This document shows positions 1 through 5,677 of a stretch of 5,677 bases of DNA, piece by piece (positions within the stretch are counted from its first letter, which is position 1; each line of letters opens with the position of its first letter). Source of the stretch: Deltaproteobacteria bacterium (GTDB taxonomy: Bacteria; Myxococcota; Polyangia; Polyangiales; B10-G4); NCBI GenBank assembly GCA_019312705.1, contig JAFDCW010000346.1, forward strand, positions 1 to 5,677. Direction: 5' to 3'. Made by a program: the position numbers and the translations under genes. Under the pieces are notes generated by a model that saw only the letters and a list, made by a program, of their open reading frames with translations, was not told the DNA's origin and did no database searches.

Positions 1-2558
1 AGTCTGAACGCCTTCGCGCTACCCGCGGCGCCGTTGTGCCCCGTTTGCCCGGGGGAGAAGCCCCCCTTGCCGGCGCTTCCCGCCGAGGGCATGGCGTCCA
101 CCGTGTTGGCCCCGGTGATCTCCGCCACATAAGGAGAGAGGTCGACGAAGCCCACGGGCACGACGTGAAAACCGGAGGTTGAACCGCCGCACCCGCCGCC
201 GCCGCCCCCCCCGTCTCCCCCTCGACCGCCGTCGCCTCCCTTGCCGCCGCGTCGCGCGCACCAGAAGTTGCCGTCTCCCCCCTGGCCACCGGAACCGGCG
301 GTGCCTCCCGCTGCGCCGATGCCGCCGTTGCCCCCGTCTCCCCCGCGGGCCGGGATGATGCGCACGTTGTCGATGAAGGGACCGATTCCCGAGGGCGGGA
401 CGATGATCGCCACTCCGATGGAGCCGCCGCCTCCGGCGCCCCCTTCGGCACCCACCGCGCCGCAGCCCCCCGAACCGCCACCTCCGCCGGCGCCACCGAT
501 ATGATCGTCGAAGATACCCGAGGCCCCAGCCAAGGCGTCGTAGCCGTTGCCCTGGGTGCCTCCTCCTCCTCCCGCGCCGTCGTCCCCCCGACGCCCGCCG
601 GTGCCGTCCCCCGCCGACCAGAGACCGGTCTCCACGTCGAAGCCGCTCGCCGCTTCGTCGCACCCGTCTCCCCGCTCACCGTCGTCTCCGGACCGCCCGG
701 CGCCGCCGTTGTCGCCCTCGCGGCGCAGGGTGGGGTTGTCGTCGCAGAAGTTGGAACCCATCCGGGTGGTGGCTGCGTCGTAGGTCAGCTCACCAGCCTC
801 TCCGGCGCCCTCGCCGCTGCCGTCCTCCGCCGGCGGGTTGGGTACCGCGGCGGCGTAGATCGCGTCGAAGTCGCATTCCCCGCTCGAGCTGGTGAAGTCG
901 GAGCAGCCCGAGTTGGGGCAGGGTAGGCCGACCGCGCAACCGGTGTTGGGACAGCTGGCGTCGCCGCCTCGACCCCCGGATACGCTCTCGTCGGTGATGG
1001 GACAGACCTTGCTTCCGGCGCCGCCCCCGTCCCCGCGCAAGCCGAAACAGCTCGCGGAGCCGACGGAGATGCCGTCCTCGCCGTCCTTGCCCTTCGTCCC
1101 GTCGAGCTGGGCCGGTTTGATGCCGCCGAGGTCCTTGTCCATGATCACGGTTGAGGAGCGACCGCTCCTCCCGCTCGCCCCCAGACCGGCAACGACCTTG
1201 AGATCCCTCAGACCGAGCCCGCTCGAAGAGAGGCTCAACAGCACCGTCGTGGAACCGGCGCCCGCCTCCATCGCGTCGGAACCGACGAGCACCATCCCGG
1301 TCACCTCGGTGGCTGCCTGGATCCCCTCGGCCACGAGCACCGGGTGCCCCGGGGGGCCGCTCACGTGCTCGACGATGACCTCCATCAGGGCGATGTCCCG
1401 GGCGGCGAAGTCGGAGCGGTAGCCGCCGTAGACCGAGACCCCGTCCTCGAGCACGACCTGTTCGTCATAGCTCCCTTGAGCCACGAGCACCGTCTTGCTC
1501 GCGGGGGTGGCGATCTCGATGCCCCGGCCGATGGTCCGCACCGGCTCTTCGAGGGTGCCGGGGTTGGCGTCGGCGCCCGACCGGGAGACGAAGACAAAGT
1601 CGTCTGTGGGGTCGACGGAGCCGTCGCAGTTCATGTCGCCCCCGAGGGCGATGGGGGGCCACTCCGAGTCGGCGCGCATGCACTCGCAGCCGTTGAGCGC
1701 CGCGCCATCGAGGTCGACGAAACCCGACTCGCACTCCCTGAGGCAGGCGGTGCCGTCTCCGTCGCGCACGCAGGACGAGACGGTGTGGGGCGCGAGCGGG
1801 GCGCAGGGGTGGTTGCAGGCGCCGCAGTGCTCCTCGGTCAGGTAGAAGCCGTCGACGATGAACTCCTCGTCGGTCTCCCCGTCGCAGTCGTTGTCGAGAC
1901 CGTCGCAAATGTCGCTGTGGTTGAGCTCGCAATCGCCGAGCTCCAGGCCGTCGCAGATCGCGGTGCCGTGACAGGCGTGGTCGCCCCCCGGGCTCTCGAT
2001 CCAGCAACCGAAGCTCAACCCCTCCTGGTCCGGGGTGCAGCCGCAGCGCCCGCTCGTCGGCCGGCAGTGGGAGTCCCCGTCGTCGCCCTCGCAGTCGAAC
2101 CCCGGGTCGCAAGCGTCGGTGGCGTCGCAAGCTGGACCGCAGCGTCGCTCCCCGGCCTCGAAGGTGAGGCAGGCCGCCCCCGGATCGGCGATGGCGCAGT
2201 CGTCGTCCTCGACGCAGGGCAGGCAGAGGGCGGAGCTGTCCGCAGCACAATGGGACGTGCCCACCAGGTGGGTGCCCACGGTGCAGGAGATGATCTCGCA
2301 CCGGAACCCGCCTTCGCCGGCCTCGCAGCCCACCTCCGCCGCCGAGGGAAAGACAGCCGCGCAGTCGATACCGCAGTCGCCGCAGTGCTCGAGGGTATGG
2401 TAACGGCCGTCCCTGTCTCTGAACTCCTCGTCGGTGCGCCCATCCCAGTCGTCGTCTTTGTGGTTGCACGCCTCGAGGGAGCCGGTGGCCGTGTCGTGAC
2501 AGGCCCCCGCGAGCAGGAACGCGGCGATCAGGGCCGCGGTGCTACCTCTCGATGACAC
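1..2558 (-). CDS. MopE-related Cys/Asp-rich lipoprotein with glycine-rich tail, second of a tandem pair (C-terminus outside window)
   Basis: An open frame of 852 codons runs without a stop from a GTG at 2558-2556 to the left edge, so the end is missing; by comparison with its paralogue only a short piece is probably lost. Residues 1-20 form a lipoprotein signal (hydrophobic ALIAAFLLAGA then Cys20). Next come a degenerate MopE-like motif (C31, D35/D37/D39/D43, with Trp38 where the second Cys normally sits), an HCGDCGIDC motif (58-66), a Cys-rich segment to about 213, a canonical CDGLDNDCDGETDEEF motif (218-233) and HCGACNHPC (244-252). Residues about 321-457 resemble a right-handed beta-helix, with an ADANPGT opening and YGGYRSDFAARD near 377-388. 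From about 457 on the chain is GGx repeats with Cys islands. The GTG is chosen for the signal peptide and a good Shine-Dalgarno six bases upstream. The DxDxDG loops suggest calcium or other metal binding; the role is unknown. Likely on the outer cell surface. Confidence 0.85.
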   Translation of the reverse strand, partial: MSSRGSTAALIAAFLLAGACHDTATGSLEACNHKDDDWDGRTDEEFRDRDGRYHTLEHCGDCGIDCAAVFPSAAEVGCEAGEGGFRCEIISCTVGTHLVGTSHCAADSSALCLPCVEDDDCAIADPGAACLTFEAGERRCGPACDATDACDPGFDCEGDDGDSHCRPTSGRCGCTPDQEGLSFGCWIESPGGDHACHGTAICDGLELGDCELNHSDICDGLDNDCDGETDEEFIVDGFYLTEEHCGACNHPCAPLAPHTVSSCVRDGDGTACLRECESGFVDLDGAALNGCECMRADSEWPPIALGGDMNCDGSVDPTDDFVFVSRSGADANPGTLEEPVRTIGRGIEIATPASKTVLVAQGSYDEQVVLEDGVSVYGGYRSDFAARDIALMEVIVEHVSGPPGHPVLVAEGIQAATEVTGMVLVGSDAMEAGAGSTTVLLSLSSSGLGLRDLKVVAGLGASGRSGRSSTVIMDKDLGGIKPAQLDGTKGKDGEDGISVGSASCFGLRGDGGGAGSKVCPITDESVSGGRGGDASCPNTGCAVGLPCPNSGCSDFTSSSGECDFDAIYAAAVPNPPAEDGSGEGAGEAGELTYDAATTRMGSNFCDDNPTLRREGDNGGAGRSGDDGERGDGCDEAASGFDVETGLWSAGDGTGGRRGDDGAGGGGGTQGNGYDALAGASGIFDDHIGGAGGGGGSGGCGAVGAEGGAGGGGSIGVAIIVPPSGIGPFIDNVRIIPARGGDGGNGGIGAAGGTAGSGGQGGDGNFWCARRGGKGGDGGRGGDGGGGGGGCGGSTSGFHVVPVGFVDLSPYVAEITGANTVDAMPSAGSAGKGGFSPGQTGHNGAAGSAKAFR
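20..1190 (-). repeat. GGN-codon low-complexity tract (glycine-rich tail of second lipoprotein)
   Basis: Minus-strand codons are dominated by GGC, GGG and GGT in GGx-GGx periodicity, for example CGGSTSGFHVV preceded by a run of seven glycines, and NGGIGAAGGTGGSGGQGG. The repeats are broken by islands with Cys (KVCPITD, CPNTGCAVGLPCPNSGC, NFCDDNP, FWCARR). A run of eight C on the plus strand lies at 205-212. Confidence 0.8.
1867..1907 (-). repeat. 41-base direct repeat, copy in the second lipoprotein gene
   Basis: Encodes the canonical CDGLDNDCDGETD motif. It differs from the copy in the first gene (4454-4494) at only two positions, both at third codon positions (synonymous), although flanking sequence has diverged much more. 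Confidence 0.85.
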
Positions 2559-5151
2559 GATGCACCTCTCCCTCGCGGCCGTCCGCGCCGCTCTCGCCGC
2601 CGCCCCCCCCTTCGCCGCCCTGTCCCGGGGAGCCGTTGGCGAAGGTGTTGACGTTCTTGTAGGTCTCGGTCGTCGTCGGGGGAGCCGCGCTCGCGTTGAT
2701 GATCCAGATACCGGCGCTCGTCCCGCCGCAACCGCCGCCGCCGCCACCGCCACCCCCACCCGAGCCGCCGGCGCCGCCGTGTCCCCCTGTTGTGGCCCCG
2801 GCCAAGGGTGGGATGATCTGCTCCTCCGGTTCGAGGGAGCCACCGGAGGCGCCTCGGTCTCCCTGACCGCCGTCCCCCCCGTGTCCTCCGTGTCCGCCGT
2901 CGCCCCCGTCGCCGACGCGGATGATCACCTGTCGTATGACCGGCGCGTCGGCGGGGTTTCCCGGGGCAGGCAGCACGGCCACCACGATACCCACCGACGG
3001 TCCACCCGAGGTCCCCGGCGAGCCGCCGCTACCGCCGCAGCCTCCAGCGCCCCCCGAGCCCCCGCCCCCGCCGATGCCGTCGGTGAAGGGGCAGTCGTCC
3101 TCGACCCAGTCCATCGCCGCGCCCCCGCCAGCGCCGCCCCCGCCGCCTCCCGAGCCGGGCTTGCCGCTGGTTCCCGCGGTTCCCCGGGACGCCTGCCAGC
3201 TCGAGTCGGCCAGCGCGCCAACCGGGTCGTCGCAGCGTTGTCCGCCGTTGCCCTCGCTCCCGGAGCGCCCGGGTTGACCGTCCCCGGCGGTCTCGTAGTC
3301 CCCGTCCACCAGGAAGTCGGCCAGGTCGCAGCAAACGGTCTTGCCGCAGCCGCCGTAGGTGTCGCCGAAGATCGGCCCGTTGGCGTTCCATCCCCCCGAG
3401 CCCCCGCCGCCGCCTGGGGTGCCCGCGGGGCCCGAGCCACCGTTGCCGTCCGCCTGGTTGGTGAAGGTGTTGCCAGGGCAGACGCTGTCGCCGCCGTTGC
3501 CGCCGCTCACGTTGGCGCTGCCGCAGGAGACACTCTCCGAGCGACCGCCACGCACCGTGTTGTCGGCTCCCTTGATGCAGGTGTGGCCGCCGTTCTCCTC
3601 GGCCACCCGGGGCTTCTTCCCCGCGTTGGACGAGTCATCCGGGGAGAGGCCCGCCGCCCCGTCGCCCCCGGCCTCGCCATCGGCTCCGTCTCCGGCGTGC
3701 ACGATCGAGTCGGAAATGGTGAGCAGGCCCCCGCAGCCCTCGAGGTAGGCGCCGAAGGCGTTGAGCCTCCCGTCGCCAGGGGCGGAGGCGCCCTTGATCC
3801 GGACCCCGTCGATCCGTGTCTCGGCCGTGTAGCCCACGTCGTTGGCGATCAGCGCGGCACCACCGGGAGCTGCGTCCCAAGAGGGCGCGCGAATCTCGGT
3901 CACGAAGCGGGCCGGGTCGCGCTCTAAGAAGTCGGTCCGGTAGCCGCCGAGGACGTTGACCCCCTCGTGCACCACGAGCACCTCCTCGTAGGCGCCGGCG
4001 GCGACCAGCACGTCGGGTCGTTCGAAGTCCGAGCCCAGGGTGGCCGAGGCCGCCTCCACCGCTGCCGAGACGCTCCCCATGGGAAAGAGGTGGGAGCCGG
4101 GGTTGTTGTCATCCCCGTCCGGAACCACGTAGAAGCTCCCCGACACGACTCCGTCGGCCCCGTCGCAGTTGGTGTCTATTCCGTCGCCCCCCGGGGTGTC
4201 CGTCCCGTGGTCGTCGCTCAGAGACTTGACCTCGCATTCGCAGCCGTTCTCCAGGTCGAGGTCGGCGTCGAGCAGGTCGCCGGGCTGGATGCCGTCGAGG
4301 GAGTCGGCGCATTCGAGGGCGCACAGGGGGCTGGTGGCCGGGCCGCCGCAGGTGATGTCCCGCTCGGGCAGGGGGTTCAAGGTGCAGTCGACGCCGCAGG
4401 CGCCGCAGTTGCGGATGTCCACGCTCAGGAAACCGCCGGGGCCGACGAAGGGGTCGTCGGTCTCGCCGTCGCAGTCGTTGTCGAGGCCGTCGCAGACCTC
4501 GTCGTCACCGGTGCATTCGGAGAGCACGCCGTCGTCGCAGATCGCCTTGCCCAGGCAGTCGGCGCCGTCCACGTCGATGGAGCAGGCGAGGAAGAAGTCG
4601 TCCCCGGGGCCGCAGCGACAGCTCCTCGAAGGGGGCACGCAGTGGCCCACGGCGCTGCAGAAGTAGCTCTCGGGGCAGGGGGTGAAGGGGTCGCAGGCCA
4701 CGGTGCAGCGCAATTCTCCCTCGAGCTCGACGCAGAGCGCCCCCTCGAAGCCGCCGCACTCTCCGTCGTCGAGGCATTCGCTGCAGAGGTGCGCGGTGCG
4801 GGAGACGCAGTTCGACGAGTCGGCCGGGACGTAGCCTTCGACGCACGCCGTGGCCCGGCAGGCGGGGCCGTTGTCGGTGACCTCGCAGTGGGACTCCTCG
4901 GTGACCTCGTCGGCGACGCAAGCGACGTTGCAAGCGCCGCAGTGCCGGTCGTCGAGGTAGGTGCCGTCGTCTCCTTTGAAGTCCTCGTCGACCAGACCGT
5001 CCCGGTCGTTGTCCAAACCGTCGCAGGCCTCGGCCAGAACGGGGATGACGCCGCCATCGGTCGAGTCGGCGGGCACGCCGGTCTGGGAGCAGCCCAGGGC
5101 GACGGCGCAAGCGTAGGCGGCGAGCAGTATCTGGCGGCAGCGTGTTAGCAA
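2542..5151 (-). CDS. MopE-related Cys/Asp-rich lipoprotein with glycine-rich tail, first of a tandem pair
   Basis: Complete 869-residue protein starting at TTG (5151-5149). An in-frame TAG lies about 20 codons upstream with no ATG, GTG or TTG between, so TTG is the first possible usual start. Residues 1-21 are a lipoprotein signal (AVALG then Cys21). Then come CDGLDNDRDGLVDEDF (43-58), a MopE-like motif with Arg50 replacing the second Cys; HCGACNVAC (70-78); a segment of 19 Cys between 89 and 213; the canonical CDGLDNDCDGETDDPF (220-235); NCGACGVDC (248-256); a third partial motif ending NCDGADG (328-334); a beta-helix-like part (about 340-485) with DNNPGS and LGGYRTDFLERD; and GGx repeats (486-857) broken by Cys islands such as GGCGKTVCC and DDCPFTDG. 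MopE-type motifs (Pfam Cu-binding_MopE) are often annotated as putative metal-binding; the spacing D224/D226/D228/D232 also fits a calcium loop. Overlaps its paralogue by 17 bases. Function not established; a surface lipoprotein is the best inference. Confidence 0.9.
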   Translation of the reverse strand: MLTRCRQILLAAYACAVALGCSQTGVPADSTDGGVIPVLAEACDGLDNDRDGLVDEDFKGDDGTYLDDRHCGACNVACVADEVTEESHCEVTDNGPACRATACVEGYVPADSSNCVSRTAHLCSECLDDGECGGFEGALCVELEGELRCTVACDPFTPCPESYFCSAVGHCVPPSRSCRCGPGDDFFLACSIDVDGADCLGKAICDDGVLSECTGDDEVCDGLDNDCDGETDDPFVGPGGFLSVDIRNCGACGVDCTLNPLPERDITCGGPATSPLCALECADSLDGIQPGDLLDADLDLENGCECEVKSLSDDHGTDTPGGDGIDTNCDGADGVVSGSFYVVPDGDDNNPGSHLFPMGSVSAAVEAASATLGSDFERPDVLVAAGAYEEVLVVHEGVNVLGGYRTDFLERDPARFVTEIRAPSWDAAPGGAALIANDVGYTAETRIDGVRIKGASAPGDGRLNAFGAYLEGCGGLLTISDSIVHAGDGADGEAGGDGAAGLSPDDSSNAGKKPRVAEENGGHTCIKGADNTVRGGRSESVSCGSANVSGGNGGDSVCPGNTFTNQADGNGGSGPAGTPGGGGGSGGWNANGPIFGDTYGGCGKTVCCDLADFLVDGDYETAGDGQPGRSGSEGNGGQRCDDPVGALADSSWQASRGTAGTSGKPGSGGGGGGAGGGAAMDWVEDDCPFTDGIGGGGGSGGAGGCGGSGGSPGTSGGPSVGIVVAVLPAPGNPADAPVIRQVIIRVGDGGDGGHGGHGGDGGQGDRGASGGSLEPEEQIIPPLAGATTGGHGGAGGSGGGGGGGGGGCGGTSAGIWIINASAAPPTTTETYKNVNTFANGSPGQGGEGGGGGESGADGREGEVHRVIER
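2565..2572 (-). promoter_or_regulatory. Shine-Dalgarno of the second lipoprotein gene, inside the first gene
   Basis: Minus strand reads GGGAGAGG, six bases before the GTG at 2558. It lies within the last codons of the upstream gene, whose stop codon (2544-2542) comes after this GTG. This placement decides the GTG start and implies that ribosomes finishing the first gene can reinitiate on the second. Confidence 0.7.
2580..3696 (-). repeat. GGN-codon low-complexity tract (glycine-rich tail of first lipoprotein)
   Basis: Same design as the paralogue: GGx periodicity such as GDGGDGGHGGHGGDGGQG and a run of ten glycines before CGGTSAGIWIIN, with Cys islands HTCIKG, SVSCGS, SVCPGN, KTVCCDL, QRCDDP and DDCPFTDG. 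A run of eight C on the plus strand lies at 2603-2610, near the 3' end of the gene. Confidence 0.8.
4454..4494 (-). repeat. 41-base direct repeat, copy in the first lipoprotein gene
   Basis: Partner of 1867-1907, in the same orientation and 2587 bases away. A more diverged relative of the same motif encodes residues 43-58 of this protein near 4978-5025. Confidence 0.85.
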
Positions 5152-5157
5152 ATGTGA

Positions 5158-5163
5158 TTCCCC
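5158..5163 (-). promoter_or_regulatory. weak Shine-Dalgarno of the first lipoprotein gene
   Basis: Minus strand reads GGGGAA, six bases upstream of the TTG start. The match to the anti-SD is partial, so together with the TTG codon it suggests modest translation. No better site lies in the preceding 40 bases. Confidence 0.4.
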
Positions 5164-5199
5164 GTCGTCGTTTCCAGGTGCTGTGACATAGTAGTCCCT

Positions 5200-5207
5200 A
5201 TTCTATA
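5200..5207 (-). promoter_or_regulatory. candidate -10 box for the lipoprotein operon
   Basis: Minus strand reads TATAGAAT, containing TAGAAT (five of six to TATAAT), in the most AT-rich part of the gap and about 50 bases before the TTG start. Transcription would start near 5193 and leave a leader of roughly 40 bases. No convincing -35 hexamer is present 16-18 bases upstream. Confidence 0.4.
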
Positions 5208-5238
5208 TGTGCACTATCGAATGATGCCGTGGGAGTAA

Positions 5239-5317
5239 AGCCTCACCCCCCTGTTTCTGCCGAGCCGCTCTTCCGTTCCCCCTCTCCATTTAATGGAGAG
5301 GGGCTAGGGGTGAGGCT
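5239..5317. repeat. nested palindromic element, REP/MITE-like
   Basis: Two nested perfect inverted repeats. The outer arms are AGCCTCACCCC (5239-5249) and GGGGTGAGGCT (5307-5317). The inner arms are CCCCTCTCCATT (5279-5290) and AATGGAGAGGGG (5292-5303), around a single central T; in a real hairpin the loop would be TTA with an 11-bp stem. The right arm has a 3-base spacer (CTA), while the left arm has 29 bases between the outer and inner arms. The wording (CCTCACCCC plus CCCCTCTCC and their complements) resembles dispersed palindromes found in many bacterial genomes. It lies between divergent genes, so it terminates neither of them. Confidence 0.7.
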
Positions 5318-5328
5318 GGGGCCTTGCA

Positions 5329-5337
5329 TGGTATAGT
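5329..5337 (+). promoter_or_regulatory. extended -10 promoter of the DUF362-like gene, probably giving a leaderless mRNA
   Basis: Plus strand reads TGGTATAGT: a TG one base before TATAGT (five of six to TATAAT). Six bases separate it from the ATG at 5344, which is the usual distance from a -10 box to the transcription start. No Shine-Dalgarno is visible before this ATG. A good -35 box is not seen; an extended -10 can work without one. Confidence 0.5.
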
Positions 5338-5343
5338 CAAGCC

Positions 5344-5677
5344 ATGTCCTGCAAGCGTCACGACAAGGTCACTCGCCGGGAGTTCGTGGGCCGCACCTGC
5401 CTCGCGGCGGCGGGGGTGTCCCTCGGTGTGCTCGCGGGGTTCGAGGCGTCCTGCTCGGCGTCCGACAGGGGAGGGCCCAAAAAGAAAAAGCGCGGCGCGA
5501 CAAAGTCTCACAAAGGATCCCTCGGTGCGAAGGTTGTCTCCCGGTCCGACACCAAGGTGTTCGGCAAGGGGGGCCACGACCCGGGTCGTGTCGCGCGGAT
5601 CGTGCAGCGCTCCGTGGCCGACTTGGTGGGGGCCCGGGACTACCGGGAGGCATTTCGCGCGCTGTTCGACCCCAAGG
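5344..5677 (+). CDS. Tat-exported protein, probable DUF362 family (N-terminal 111 residues only)
   Basis: An ATG-initiated frame stays open to the right edge (111 codons plus one base). Residues 9-31 are a twin-arginine signal: VTRREFVGR followed by the hydrophobic stretch CLAAAGVSLGVLAG, implying export of a folded, possibly cofactor-containing protein. A basic patch, GPKKKKRG (44-51), follows the signal. Residues 60-111 read LGAKVVSRSDTKVF, then HDPGRVARIVQRSVADLVG and AFRALFDPK. This matches the remembered layout at the start of DUF362 proteins, where a helix with a PxRV pattern is followed by AWxxLFxPxD before a GIKVN strand; that strand would fall just outside the window. DUF362 proteins are often annotated as Fe-S related, but their reaction is not settled. 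Transcribed divergently from the lipoprotein pair across a 192-base gap. The Tat signal is clear; the family call is from pattern memory. A lipobox reading around Cys37 is poor because Glu34 sits at -3. Confidence 0.8.
   Translation, partial: MSCKRHDKVTRREFVGRTCLAAAGVSLGVLAGFEASCSASDRGGPKKKKRGATKSHKGSLGAKVVSRSDTKVFGKGGHDPGRVARIVQRSVADLVGARDYREAFRALFDPK

Larger units (their letters stand above)
5152..5343. other. divergent intergenic region
   Basis: The only non-coding stretch in the window. It separates the leftward lipoprotein operon from the rightward DUF362-like gene and holds both candidate promoters and the palindromic element. No operator beyond the palindrome and no small RNA could be recognised. 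Confidence 0.75.

Noticed and set aside
1465..2469. Minus-strand open frame of 334 codons, Arg-rich
   Set aside because: Out of frame with the real gene. The frame with a signal peptide, ordered Cys motifs and a paralogue starts at 2558 and has no stop to the window edge.
1344..2555. Plus-strand open frame of 403 codons opposite the second lipoprotein gene
   Set aside because: Same antisense effect; it contains the mirrored motif pattern and no independent features.
2728..2765. GCC/ACC repeat as a strong G-quadruplex
   Set aside because: On the G-rich strand most runs are GG rather than GGG, so four closely spaced runs of three are not present; codon periodicity explains it.
2539..3927. Long plus-strand open frame opposite the first lipoprotein gene (462 codons)
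   Set aside because: It is the antisense of GGN-rich, stop-poor coding DNA, with an Ala/Pro/Arg/Val composition, no signal, no domain and no ribosome-binding site. The minus strand has a coherent protein with recognised motifs.
4471..4494. CxxC-type sites as haem c binding motifs
   Set aside because: No CxxCH occurs in the Cys motifs examined; the CGxCxxxC pattern lacks the axial His after the second Cys.
3967..5148. Plus-strand open frame of 393 codons with a repeating VAVVVEAVADLVV-like pattern
   Set aside because: The repeat is the exact antisense of the CDGLDNDCDG motifs (GAC read as GTC), so its regularity comes from the real gene.
5279..5303. Hairpin as a rho-independent terminator
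   Set aside because: Both genes point away from it and no T-run follows either arm.
5290..5577. Minus-strand frames opposite the Tat protein
   Set aside because: They cross the palindrome and promoter region and show no motif; the plus strand carries a clear twin-arginine signal.

Overview
The window is very GC-rich and almost fully coding. The visible content is two large surface lipoproteins with MopE-type Asp/Cys motifs, followed by a divergent gene with a twin-arginine signal. This combination is typical of Myxococcota and related former Deltaproteobacteria. That assignment is inferred from protein style; no ribosomal or other marker gene is present.

Layout: positions 1-5151 hold two tandem paralogous genes on the minus strand. 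The upstream gene (5151 to 2542, 869 aa, TTG start) is complete. The downstream gene (2558 to beyond position 1, GTG start) has 852 visible codons, no stop in frame, and runs off the left edge. The two reading frames overlap by 17 bases, and the ribosome-binding site of the second lies inside the last codons of the first, so they look co-transcribed and translationally coupled. Both proteins share one order of parts: lipoprotein signal peptide, a first degenerate MopE-like motif, a Cys-rich segment, a canonical CDGLDNDCDG motif, an HCGxCxxxC-type knot, a short beta-helix-like segment ending in a GGYR.DF..RD signature, then several hundred residues of GGx repeats interrupted by Cys-containing islands. 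The parts line up within a few residues through the first half, so the pair arose by duplication.

Positions 5152-5343 are a divergent intergenic region. It is less GC-rich than the genes and contains a nested palindrome (5239-5317) resembling dispersed REP/MITE-type repeats, a candidate -10 box for the lipoprotein operon, and an extended -10 box for the rightward gene.

From 5344 to the right edge a plus-strand gene begins. It encodes a protein with a clear Tat signal and the N-terminal part of what looks like a DUF362-family protein; only 111 codons are visible. Its ATG sits where transcription would be expected to start, which suggests a leaderless mRNA.

No RNA gene, CRISPR array, transposase or phage gene was seen. 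The least ordinary content is the tandem pair of Cys/Asp-rich lipoproteins carrying long GGx tails, which may be cell-surface, metal-binding, polyglycine-fold proteins; their function is unknown.
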